Assembly: GCA_029251165.1 (NCBI GenBank) | Contig: JAQXDW010000072.1 | Location: forward strand, 124,001-188,000 | Source of the DNA: Myxococcota bacterium | GTDB lineage: Bacteria > Myxococcota_A > UBA796 | Direction: 5' to 3' | Length of the DNA: 64,000 nucleotides | In this document: in pieces, positions 24,121-33,999 of the stretch | Position numbering within the stretch: the stretch's first letter is position 1 | Layout of the letters: every line of letters starts with the position of its first letter | Notes under the pieces: model-generated | Told to the model about the DNA's origin: nothing | What the model saw: the letters and a program-made list of their open reading frames with translations, nothing else | Database searches by the model: none | Program-made: the position numbers and the translations under genes

Positions 24121-25100
24121 GGCGCTATCTGCTGAGACGGCTGGGATTCTATGGGCTGGCAGCCTGGGCTGCGCTGACCATGAACTTCTTCATCCCTCGC
24201 CTGATGCCGGGAGATCCCGCGACGGTGATGTTTGCTCGGTTCCAGGGCGATCTCAAGCCAGAGGCGCTCGCCGCGCTGAAGGAAGCCTTCGGACTGACCG
24301 ACGCGCCCCTGTGGAGCCAGTACTTCAGCTACCTCCGCCACGCCCTCCAGGGTGATCTCGGGATCTCAGTCGCCTACTTTCCCGCACCGGTCATCGAGGT
24401 GATCGGGGTCGGGCTGATGTGGACGCTGTTCCTGGCGGGGGTGGCGATGCTGATCTCGTTCACGGTCGGGACGCTGCTGGGCACCATCGCGGCCTGGCGT
24501 CGCGGCGGCTGGCTGGACAGCCTCGCCCCGCCCGCGCTCGCACTGCTCGGATCGTTCCCCTACTTCTGGACCGCCATGGCCGCGCTGTTCGTGCTCGGCT
24601 TCTCGATGAACCTCTTCCCGCTGCGCCACGCCTACGGCCCCGAGGTCCACCCGGGCCTCAACCTCGACTTCATCCTCAGCGCGCTCCGCCACGCCGTGCT
24701 GCCAGCCGGGACGATGGTCCTGGCCTCGCTGGGGGGCTGGATGCTCTCCATGCGCAACACGATGATCGGCGTGCTCGGCGAGGACTACATTGCCTATGCC
24801 TACGCTCGGGGCCTGTCCGACCGCCGAATCATGCTCCACTATGCCGCGCGCAACGCGATGCTGCCCAGCCTCACCGGCTTCGGAATGGCGCTGGGGTTTG
24901 TGCTCAGCGGCGCGCTGCTGACGGAGATCGTCTTCTCCTACCCTGGCCAGGGCTACCTCCTGCTCCAGGCTGTGCAGAGCCAGGACTACCCCCTCATGCA
25001 GGGGCTGTTCCTCACCATCACCCTCGCCGTGCTGCTGGCGAACTGGCTGGTCGATCTGGTGACCGCGCTGCTTGATCCTCGAACGAGGGGGGATTCATGA
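24117..25100 (+). CDS. ABC transporter permease, DppB/OppB type
   Basis: 327 residues. The N-terminal 'MRRYLLRRLGFYGLAAW' and the first extracytoplasmic segment 'FIPRLMPGDPATVM' are typical of DppB-like permeases, as is the EAA-type cytoplasmic loop near 'EDYIAYAYARGLSDRRIMLHY'. About six membrane helices. ATGA overlaps couple it to both neighbours. Confidence 0.94.
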   Translation: MRRYLLRRLGFYGLAAWAALTMNFFIPRLMPGDPATVMFARFQGDLKPEALAALKEAFGLTDAPLWSQYFSYLRHALQGDLGISVAYFPAPVIEVIGVGLMWTLFLAGVAMLISFTVGTLLGTIAAWRRGGWLDSLAPPALALLGSFPYFWTAMAALFVLGFSMNLFPLRHAYGPEVHPGLNLDFILSALRHAVLPAGTMVLASLGGWMLSMRNTMIGVLGEDYIAYAYARGLSDRRIMLHYAARNAMLPSLTGFGMALGFVLSGALLTEIVFSYPGQGYLLLQAVQSQDYPLMQGLFLTITLAVLLANWLVDLVTALLDPRTRGDS

Positions 25101-25978
25101 GGACGTTGCTGGAGAACCGCAAGGCCCGGATCGGACTGGCGGTGGTGGTGGCGTTCGTGCTGCTGGCGGCGGTGGGGCCGCTGCTGGTCAGTGATCCGAC
25201 CGACTTCGTGGGCGCACCGCACCAGTCTCCATCGGCTGCGCACTGGCTGGGCACCACCGGCCAGGGCCAGGATGTCCTCGCACAGACCGTGGTCGGCGCC
25301 CGCACGACCCTGCTCGTCGGCGTGCTCACCGGGCTGGGAGTCATCGGGCTCGGCGCGCTGGTCGGCGGGATCGCAGGCTACTTCGGTGGCCGCATCGACG
25401 ACGCCCTCACCCTCCTCATCAACGTCTTCCTCGTCCTGCCCGGTCTGCCGCTGATGGTCGTGCTCGCGGCGTGGCTGCCGCCAGGGCCGGGGACCATCAT
25501 CGGGGTGCTCATTCTCACGGGCTGGGCGTGGAATGCCCGGGTGTTTCGGGCCCAGACCCTCTCGATCCGCAGCCGGGACTTCATCGCTGCGGCGATCATC
25601 AGCGGCGAGCATCCGCTGCGGATCGTGGTGGTCGAGATCCTTCCGAACATGGCCTCACTGCTCGTCGCCAGCTTCATCGGCGCGACCCTCTACGCCATCG
25701 GCGCTCAGGTCGGCCTGGAGTTCCTCGGGCTGGGAGACGTCTCGGCGGTCACCTGGGGCACCAACCTGTACTGGGCGAGCAACGACGCCGCGCTGCTGAC
25801 CGGCTCGTGGTGGACCTTCGTTCCGACCGGGGTGGGCATCGCGCTGGTCGGCTTCGGGCTGACGATGCTGAACTTCGGCATCGACGAGCTGACCAACCCT
25901 CGGCTGGCTGCCCGTCGCTCTCCGCTGCACAGCAGACCGGGCCTGTCCGCCACCCCTGTCGCCCGGGAGCTTCGGTGA
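25097..25978 (+). CDS. ABC transporter permease, DppC/OppC type
   Basis: 293 residues. It has the DppC features: one N-terminal helix, then 'HWLGTTGQGQDVLAQTVVGARTTLLVG', and the EAA loop 'SRDFIAAAIISGEHPLRIVVVEILPN'. It pairs with the preceding permease to form the channel. Overlaps by four bases on each side (ATGA upstream, GTGA downstream). Confidence 0.94.
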   Translation: MRTLLENRKARIGLAVVVAFVLLAAVGPLLVSDPTDFVGAPHQSPSAAHWLGTTGQGQDVLAQTVVGARTTLLVGVLTGLGVIGLGALVGGIAGYFGGRIDDALTLLINVFLVLPGLPLMVVLAAWLPPGPGTIIGVLILTGWAWNARVFRAQTLSIRSRDFIAAAIISGEHPLRIVVVEILPNMASLLVASFIGATLYAIGAQVGLEFLGLGDVSAVTWGTNLYWASNDAALLTGSWWTFVPTGVGIALVGFGLTMLNFGIDELTNPRLAARRSPLHSRPGLSATPVARELR

Positions 25979-26931
25979 GCGCGATCCTCGACATCCGCGA
26001 CCTCTCGGTGGCCTGGATGACCCCATCCGGGCCGCTGCACGCGGTGGAAGACTTCAGCCTCTCCATCGCACCGGGTGAGATCGTGGGGCTGGTCGGAGAG
26101 TCCGGCAGCGGCAAGTCCACCGCGATGCTCGCCGCCATCCGCGCCCTGCCGGCACCCGGCGTCATCACGTCCGGCTCGGTCACCTTCGAGGACCGAGAGG
26201 TGCTGTCGATGGACGAGGCCGAGCTCCGCCGGCTGCGGTGGCGCGGGGTCTCGCTGGTTCCGCAGAGCGCACTGAGCGCCCTGAACCCAGTGCTCACCAT
26301 CGGCGCACAGATCGCCGACACCCTCTACGCCCACGGACAGACCGACAGCATCGCGGCACGCTCGGAGGAGCTGATGCGGCTGGTCGAGGTCGATCCGATC
26401 CACCTCCGCAGCCACCCCCACCAGCTCTCCGGTGGCATGCGACAGCGCATCGCCGTCGCGCTGGCCCTTGCCCTCGATCCGCCGATGGTCATCATGGACG
26501 AGCCGACCACCGCGCTGGATGTGGTGGTCGAGCGCCAGATCCTGAGGCGCATCCTCGCGCTGCGGGCGGCGCGTGGCTTCTCCATCCTGTTCATCACCCA
26601 CGACCTGTCGCTGCTCATGGCCTTCGCAGACCGCGTGGCGGTCCTGTACGCCGGCCGACTGGTCGAGGTCGCCGACAGCGCGACCATCCGGGCGGGCGGC
26701 CAGCACCCCTACACTCAGGGGCTCATCCGATCGATTCCTCGCCTGCACGGCGACATGTCCGATGTCCGTGGCATCCCCGGCGCGCCGCCGTCCCTGCGCA
26801 GCCTGCCGACCGGCTGCCGGTTCCATCCCCGCTGCAGTCGCGCGACACCCGACTGTGCCCACGCGGTCCCGCTGCTGCGCCCGATCGGCACCGCACACGA
26901 CGCCGCCTGCCACCTCCTGGAGTCGACATGA
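25975..26931 (+). CDS. ABC transporter ATP-binding protein, DppD/OppD type
   Basis: 318 residues from a GTG overlapping the upstream stop codon (GTGA). Walker A is GESGSGKST, the signature is LSGGMRQR, Walker B is VIMDEPTTALD, and the switch His is in ITHDL. The C-terminal oligopeptide/dipeptide-type extension with four Cys ('CRFHPRCSRATPDCAHAVP') is present; in OppD-like proteins it can bind an Fe-S cluster. Confidence 0.94.
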   Translation: MSAILDIRDLSVAWMTPSGPLHAVEDFSLSIAPGEIVGLVGESGSGKSTAMLAAIRALPAPGVITSGSVTFEDREVLSMDEAELRRLRWRGVSLVPQSALSALNPVLTIGAQIADTLYAHGQTDSIAARSEELMRLVEVDPIHLRSHPHQLSGGMRQRIAVALALALDPPMVIMDEPTTALDVVVERQILRRILALRAARGFSILFITHDLSLLMAFADRVAVLYAGRLVEVADSATIRAGGQHPYTQGLIRSIPRLHGDMSDVRGIPGAPPSLRSLPTGCRFHPRCSRATPDCAHAVPLLRPIGTAHDAACHLLEST

Positions 26932-27853
26932 GTCCGGTGCTGAGCCTCGAGGGCCTCTCGGTCAGCTTTCCGACCGCTGGCGGACGGCTGCGCGCAGTCC
27001 ACGATCTGTCGATGGCGGTCGAGAAGGGCGAGTGTGTCGCGCTGGTCGGCGAGTCCGGCAGCGGAAAGAGCACCATCGCCAGGCTGATCACCGGGCTGGT
27101 CGCTGCGGAGTCGGGCGCAGTCTTGCTGGAGGGACAGCCGCTCTCGCGGGTGCCAGGCTGGCGAAAGCGCATCCAGCTCATCTTTCAGGATCCGTTTGGC
27201 TCCCTGAACCCAGCCCACACCATCCATCACCACATCGCACGGCCGCTGGCCCTCCACCGGTCGGACATCTCCGACATCGACGCGGCGGTCGGCGCGCTGC
27301 TGACTCGGACCGGGCTGTCTCCAGAGTATGCCTCTCGGCGGCCGTTTGAGCTGTCGGGAGGGCAGCGACAGCGGGTAGCGATCGCGCGCGCCCTCGCACC
27401 AGCACCCGACGTCATCATCGCCGACGAGCCCACCTCGATGCTCGACGTCTCGATGCGCATGGACATCCTGCGGCTGCTCAAGGCGCTCGTCGAGGAGCAG
27501 GGGGCGGCGCTGGTGTTCATCACCCACGACCTCGCTGCGGCACGCTTTCTGGCCGACCGCATCTTCGTCTTGTACGCCGGACAGGTCATGGAGACCTCGC
27601 CGGCAGATGCGCTGGTGTCTGATCCGCTGCATCCCTACACCCGGCTGCTCATCGCTGCCGCGCCCAGGGCGGGAGAGACCCTCGATGCTCCGCTGCCCGG
27701 AACGCCGGGCAAGCCGCCGGTAATTGATCCCCCGCCAGGCTGTCCGTTCGCAGCCCGCTGCCCCTCGGTTACGGATCGCTGCGCGCGGCCCGTACCGCTC
27801 TACCACCGCAACAAGCGACAGGTCCGCTGTGTCTTGCTTGAGGAGAGTTCCTG

Positions 27854-27854
<1 letters not shown>
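26928..27854 (+). CDS. ABC transporter ATP-binding protein, DppF/OppF type
   Basis: 308 residues. Walker A GESGSGKST, Q-loop FQDPFGSLNP, signature LSGGQRQR, Walker B VIIADEPTSMLD, His switch ITHDL, and the C-terminal Cys extension ('CPFAARCPSVTDRC'). It completes a two-ATPase family-5 importer. Four-base overlap with DppD-like gene, and the stop overlaps the start of the beta-glucosidase gene (TGATG). Confidence 0.94.
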
Positions 27855-29215
<1,361 letters not shown>

Positions 29216-29239
29216 GCCGTCGCGCCGTGCGACCTGCTC

Positions 29240-30970
29240 CTACTCGATGTACCCGAGCGCCCGCAGCTGCTCTTCGTTGTAGTCCTCAGCGCCACTGTCG
29301 ACCTCGAACACCGGGATCGCGGCGGCGTGAGTGGACACCCGGGGAAGCGGGTCGCCAAAAGCGACCGCGCCCGGCATGTCCTCAGCAGCCGGCAGCCCCA
29401 GCAGGGTCAGCGCAGTGGGGGCAACATCGAGCAGCTCGACCGGATCGGCCTCGACCCCGGCGGGAACGCCTGGGCCACGGACCAGAATGACCCCGTCGTA
29501 GTCGTGCTCTCCGGCGTATCCCTCGGTGCGCTTGACGTAGTCGGTGATCGGCTCGCCGCGCACGGTGTCGGTCTCCAGCTGCTCGTCTTCCAGCAGCTCA
29601 TCCCGCAGGGTCAGGCCGATCGCGCGCTCGCTGTCGGGGAGGTCTTCCCACCGGTAGAACGACTCCCCGGTGGAGGCCTGGGTCAGCTCAGACAGCCAGG
29701 CTTCCAGGGCAACCTTCTGGGCTGCGGCGTCCTCCTCGAGCAGCGAGACGGTGATCTTGTGCCCCAGCCGGGCGACATCCACCGCGCCGATGTCTTCGAT
29801 GATCCGGTCTCGAATCCGCTCGGTCAGCGGAGAGAAGTAGCGTCCAGCATCGTCAGCGGAGCGGCTGCGGAAGCCGTGGTCAGAGACGATCATGACGGCG
29901 GTCTCGTCGGTGACGTTCTCCAGGATCTCTCCGAGGACCGCGTCGGCCTGACGGTAGGCATCCGGGACCGCCTCTGACCACGCCGGGCAGCCCGCCGGCA
30001 CGCAGTCGTTCATGAGGTCCCAGTGGGTGTGGCCCAGGGCATCGGTGGCGTAGGTGGTGAAGGTGGCGAGCTCAGGCGCGCTGTCGTGGAGGGCGGCGAT
30101 GAAGACGTCGCGATCCATCCAGACCCGCAGCAGCTGGAGGCGCCAGGAGCGCTCCAGATCGCTGGGGCGCCCCGTCCGCTCGCGGACCGACCAGGAGACC
30201 GCCGAGAGCAGGGTGGAGAACCGCAGGCCCGCAGGAATGCCCGCGAGCACGAGCTGCGCGCTGGAGCGGGTCCCCGCCACCTTCCGTCGCTTCAGGCGAC
30301 GAGACAGCTCGATCTCCTTGACGAAGGAGAGCTCGGAGGGAACGGTCTCGGGCTGAGGTGCGAGCCAGGCGGGCACGATGAAGCCGCCCGCTGGTGGGGT
30401 GTAGACCGGCCAGGTCACCAGCCACTTGTAGATGCCAAAAGACTGACCTGCGGCCCCGGCGATGTCCCAGAGGCGAGCAGCGGAGCAGTGATCCGCCTGA
30501 GTTCGAAAGCCGTGGATGCCGTGCTCGTCGGGAACCTTGCCGCTGGCCATGGTCGTCCAGAGCAGCGGAGAAAACATCGGCTCTCGGGAGTGCAGCGTCG
30601 CTCGGGAACCCTGGCGCGCGAGGCCATCGATGGCTGGCGTCTGGAGCTCATCGAGCAGCGACCAGCCAGCACCATCGATGCCATAGATGAGCAGCTTCGG
30701 AGAGACCGGACCGGGCTTGGGACGGAGCGCAGCGAGGAGGGTCACCGCGACCGCCGCAGCGAGCAGTCCGCCGCCGATCCGAGCAGACCCCCGGCGGATC
30801 ACGGCACCGAGCAGCGCACCGAGCAGGGCCGCCGGCAGGATCGCGACACCGAGATAGCTGAGGGGGGCGTCGAGGAACCAGGGGTTGACCGCCGCTCCCC
30901 AGCCCGCCAGCCCCGCAGGGAGGAGAGCGAGGATGCCCGCACCGGTCAGGGCGCCATGGAGCCGACTCAT
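29240..30970 (-). CDS. Membrane-anchored alkaline-phosphatase-superfamily phosphodiesterase
   Basis: 576 residues. Three hydrophobic segments in the first 85 residues anchor an alkaline-phosphatase-fold domain of the type I phosphodiesterase/nucleotide pyrophosphatase kind: 'LLIYGIDGAGW', 'MFSPLLWTTMASGKVPDEHGIHGF' (Thr nucleophile region), 'TYATDALGH' and 'VMIVSDHGF' (metal ligands), and a later His. The C-terminus 'EEQLRALGYIE' is a common ending in this family. Last gene of a three-gene coupled operon with a sulfatase and an acyltransferase; a role in modifying a surface lipid or glycan is inferred. Confidence 0.88.
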   Translation of the reverse strand: MSRLHGALTGAGILALLPAGLAGWGAAVNPWFLDAPLSYLGVAILPAALLGALLGAVIRRGSARIGGGLLAAAVAVTLLAALRPKPGPVSPKLLIYGIDGAGWSLLDELQTPAIDGLARQGSRATLHSREPMFSPLLWTTMASGKVPDEHGIHGFRTQADHCSAARLWDIAGAAGQSFGIYKWLVTWPVYTPPAGGFIVPAWLAPQPETVPSELSFVKEIELSRRLKRRKVAGTRSSAQLVLAGIPAGLRFSTLLSAVSWSVRERTGRPSDLERSWRLQLLRVWMDRDVFIAALHDSAPELATFTTYATDALGHTHWDLMNDCVPAGCPAWSEAVPDAYRQADAVLGEILENVTDETAVMIVSDHGFRSRSADDAGRYFSPLTERIRDRIIEDIGAVDVARLGHKITVSLLEEDAAAQKVALEAWLSELTQASTGESFYRWEDLPDSERAIGLTLRDELLEDEQLETDTVRGEPITDYVKRTEGYAGEHDYDGVILVRGPGVPAGVEADPVELLDVAPTALTLLGLPAAEDMPGAVAFGDPLPRVSTHAAAIPVFEVDSGAEDYNEEQLRALGYIE

Positions 30971-31914
30971 GGCATCTCCCCGGGGAGCAGACCGCCGGGC
31001 TCGAAGCCGTCCCAGAACAGCCAGTCTCCGGGGTGTGCCCGGAGGGTGGCGTCGAGGTAGCGGGCGATGTGATCCGCGCCGTCGTCGAGGGCTGCGGCCT
31101 TCCCGTCGTCACGGCTGAGCGGAACCGCCGCGCCGATCCGAGCCGTGAACAGGGCGTCGGAGTCGCGAGAACGAAAGCAGTGAATCGTCAGCAGCGGCGC
31201 GCCAGAGACGTACGCCATCCACACCGGCCCGACCGGAACCGGCATGGTCTGCCCGAGCACAGTGCGCGGGTAGCGACGCCCCAGCTCAGTGCCGCCCCCG
31301 GTGCCGTCGCAGGCACTCATCACCACCGCGCCGCCCTTGAGGGCGCGGACGATCGGGCGGAGGAACTTCTTGCCGTCGTGGAGGGTGACCGGCATCCGCC
31401 GCTCCAGCCGCGCGCGGGTCTCGGCAGCCCAGCGCCCGGTCTCAGACAGCTCGACCAGCGTCACCTCGCCACCACCGACCTGATGCATCGGCCAGCCGAG
31501 CACACCGAGGACATGCAGCGGAAGCTGAGCCGGCCCCATGTGCGGATGCATGAGCACCACGCCCTTTCCGAGCGCGTGCGCCGCCTCCAGGTGCTCCAGC
31601 CCCTCGAACTGGATGTACTTCGTCCAGTTCTCTGCGGTGCACTTCCCGAAGGTGAACGAGAGGTATTGGTTGGAGAAGTGGGCCGCGAAGGCATCGCGGG
31701 ACAGGGCGACGTGATCGGTGCGGTCGGGGAAGGCCCGACGGAGGTTGCTGGCGATGTGCCCGCTGCGGCCGCCGAGACCACGGGCAGCCCCCCGCGCCGC
31801 GGCCCGGATGAGGCGAAGCTCCCAGGTGTCCGGGCTCTGCTCCAGCGCCTCTCGCCCCGGACCCCATACAACCTTCCGGTAGAGGTCTTTTATCCCACTT
31901 TCTCCAAAGATCAT
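30967..31914 (-). CDS. LpxL/HtrB-type lysophospholipid acyltransferase, altered HxxxxE motif
   Basis: 315 residues, the usual length of lipid A late acyltransferases. 'HIASNLRRAFPD' and 'VLMHPHMGPAQLPLHVLG' align with the family's LRRAFP and HxGNWE segments. In the H-x4-[DE] catalytic pair the acidic residue appears to be Gln (HMGPAQ), which may impair or alter catalysis. 'LGQTMPVPVGPVWMAYVSGAPLL' matches the downstream substrate region. There is no obvious N-terminal membrane helix. Four-base overlaps with both neighbours. Confidence 0.78.
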   Translation of the reverse strand: MIFGESGIKDLYRKVVWGPGREALEQSPDTWELRLIRAAARGAARGLGGRSGHIASNLRRAFPDRTDHVALSRDAFAAHFSNQYLSFTFGKCTAENWTKYIQFEGLEHLEAAHALGKGVVLMHPHMGPAQLPLHVLGVLGWPMHQVGGGEVTLVELSETGRWAAETRARLERRMPVTLHDGKKFLRPIVRALKGGAVVMSACDGTGGGTELGRRYPRTVLGQTMPVPVGPVWMAYVSGAPLLTIHCFRSRDSDALFTARIGAAVPLSRDDGKAAALDDGADHIARYLDATLRAHPGDWLFWDGFEPGGLLPGEMP

Positions 31915-33821
31915 TCCACGTACCCCAGGGCACGCAGCGCATCCTGTGTGGCCTCATCAGGCTCGGCACCGCTGCGGTCGAGGGACTCCTGGGTCATCGT
32001 CTTGAGGTAGCTCGTTGCGCTCTCAGACAGCGCCCGAGACAGCCCCGGATTGTCGACAGGCGGCTCGAACTCCGTGCCAGCATTCAGGTCATACAGGGCG
32101 TCGTCATAGCCAGGGGCATCCCGGCGAACGAACAGGTAGCTGCCGGGCTTGCGGAGGGTCATCATTCGATAGACCGGGGCAGTGATCTCGCCGGCCTTCC
32201 GCGCCTCCAGGTTGGCCTGACGGTCAAAGCTCATCGCGCGGGCCTCGTTGCGGGGAGAGAAGGTGGCGTCGGCGAAGGCATCGGTCAGCGGAACACCGCG
32301 CACCGTCGGCGGAGGCTTGACCTGGAGGAGATCGTAGATGGTCGGGGTGATGTCGGTGAGCTCGACCGGTGCGGCGACCACCGTGCCCGGCGCGATCGTC
32401 CCAGGCATGCGAACCGCGAGCGGAACCTTCAGGGCGCTCTCGAAGAGATCGTCGCCGTGGTTGAACCAGACTCCGTGCTCGCCGAGGCTCTCGCCATGAT
32501 CGCCGGCCATCATCAGGAGGGTAGAGTCCGCGCGACCGGTGGTGTCCAGCCAGTCCATCAGCCGACCGAGCTGCTCGTCCGCATAGGAGACCTCTCCCGC
32601 ATACTGCCCGAGCACCCAGTCGACGTCTGTGATTCCCTCAAGCGTCGGCACCAGGTAGCCAGCCACGCCCTCGACATGCTCCATCGAGGCATGGGCCGGA
32701 TCCCGGGGATCACCCTGGTAGTAGGCGGTGTCCCAGGGCGGAGGAGGCGCATAGGGACCGTGGGGATCGAAGAGGTGAACCCAGATGAAGAACGGCTCGT
32801 CTTCCTCCACACCCCCCAGCCAAGACAGCGCCTGATCGACGGTGCGCCCGCCGCGGCGCTCCAAGACATGCTCGGGGTTGAAGCGCCGGGTGACTGCTGC
32901 GGAGAGCCTTCCAGGCAGGGTGTCTGACCAGCCCTGGAGCCAGCCAAAGTCGTCGTCGTAGACCTCAAAGCCGCGCGAGAAGCCGAGGTCACCGTCGAGC
33001 ACATAGGCGCTCACGAAGCCGCCGGTCCGCCAGCCCTTTGCCCGGAGGTGCTCGGCGAGCATCACGACATCCGGGCTGACCGACACGCCGTTGAGCAGCG
33101 CGCCATGCTCCCAGGGAGCCTGACCGGTGAAGACGGTGGTGTGGCTGGGACCAGTGACCGGGATCTGCGACCAGGCCTCCTCGAACAGCACGCCCTCAGC
33201 AGCGATGGCGTCAAAGCGCGGCGTCGCGACGGTGGCGTTGCCGTAGGCACCGAAGTAGTCGGCGCGGGTGGTGTCGAAGGTCACCAGCATCACGCTGGAG
33301 GCATCCTCGGGGACCGCACCGATGGCTGGGAGACTGCGCACGCTGCCCACGGAGCGCGCGGTGAGCGCAGCGGTCAGGGCGAGGAGGACACCGACCCGAG
33401 CACGCGGCGACTTCACCATCGCGCAGACACCGACATACAAGCCGAGCAGGCCAACGAGGGCGAGCCCGAACATCGGCAGGCTGCCGCGAACGGCATCCGC
33501 AGCGGTGGCGGCCATAAAGGACGGTGGACTGGTGAACCACCACTCCGTGAGTGCTGCGAGGCTCGCGATCAGACCGCCCCACAGAAGCGCAGCCCAGCGG
33601 CCTCGGAGGACAGCGAAGGGCAGCAGACGAAGGGGGAGCACAGACACTGCACCGAGGACTGCGAGCGCGGCACCATCGGACAGCATGAGCAAGGCGGTCC
33701 GCCCCGCCGAGGAGACGAGCGTCCCGCCGACGGAGATGGTCGCAGCATCTGCAAGTCCAAACAGCGCGGCACCGACGGCGGCAGCAGCAAGCTCACCGGT
33801 GACTTCTTTCCGGTCGATCAA
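31911..33821 (-). CDS. Membrane sulfatase-family hydrolase
   Basis: 636 residues from a TTG with GGAGAG upstream; no ATG exists near the N-terminus, and a TTG 22 codons earlier is the only longer choice. About five membrane helices fill the first 165 residues. The sulfatase/alkaline-phosphatase domain follows: 'MLVTFDTTRADYFGAYG', 'VTGPSHTTVFTGQAPWEHG', 'DPHGPY' and 'MAGDHGESLGEHG'. The position usually held by formylglycine Cys is Thr/Ser, as in the phosphoethanolamine-transferase-like and phosphonate-hydrolase branch, so sulfate hydrolysis is not certain. First gene of the operon with the acyltransferase and phosphodiesterase. Confidence 0.88.
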   Translation of the reverse strand: MIDRKEVTGELAAAAVGAALFGLADAATISVGGTLVSSAGRTALLMLSDGAALAVLGAVSVLPLRLLPFAVLRGRWAALLWGGLIASLAALTEWWFTSPPSFMAATAADAVRGSLPMFGLALVGLLGLYVGVCAMVKSPRARVGVLLALTAALTARSVGSVRSLPAIGAVPEDASSVMLVTFDTTRADYFGAYGNATVATPRFDAIAAEGVLFEEAWSQIPVTGPSHTTVFTGQAPWEHGALLNGVSVSPDVVMLAEHLRAKGWRTGGFVSAYVLDGDLGFSRGFEVYDDDFGWLQGWSDTLPGRLSAAVTRRFNPEHVLERRGGRTVDQALSWLGGVEEDEPFFIWVHLFDPHGPYAPPPPWDTAYYQGDPRDPAHASMEHVEGVAGYLVPTLEGITDVDWVLGQYAGEVSYADEQLGRLMDWLDTTGRADSTLLMMAGDHGESLGEHGVWFNHGDDLFESALKVPLAVRMPGTIAPGTVVAAPVELTDITPTIYDLLQVKPPPTVRGVPLTDAFADATFSPRNEARAMSFDRQANLEARKAGEITAPVYRMMTLRKPGSYLFVRRDAPGYDDALYDLNAGTEFEPPVDNPGLSRALSESATSYLKTMTQESLDRSGAEPDEATQDALRALGYVE

Positions 33822-33999
33822 GGCTTCTCTCCAGAGCCCTCCGGTTAACCTGAGACGTCCGGTGGCGACGGTGCAATCTCGGTGCAAGCACTGGTTAGCG
33901 GACCTGTCATATCTATGTTACCGTCAGGCCTTATGCTTCGGGGCGGAGCACGGGACCAACGCTGGAGCCGTATCGAGAGCCCTGATTGGCGAGGTCTTG
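33822..33999. promoter_or_regulatory. Divergent promoter region between sulfatase operon and coiled-coil envelope gene
   Basis: About 180 bases between two divergent genes, so it must supply at least two promoters. TATCTATG at 33910-33917 is the most -10-like stretch for the plus strand, with no good -35 partner. Nothing else identifiable. Confidence 0.4.
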
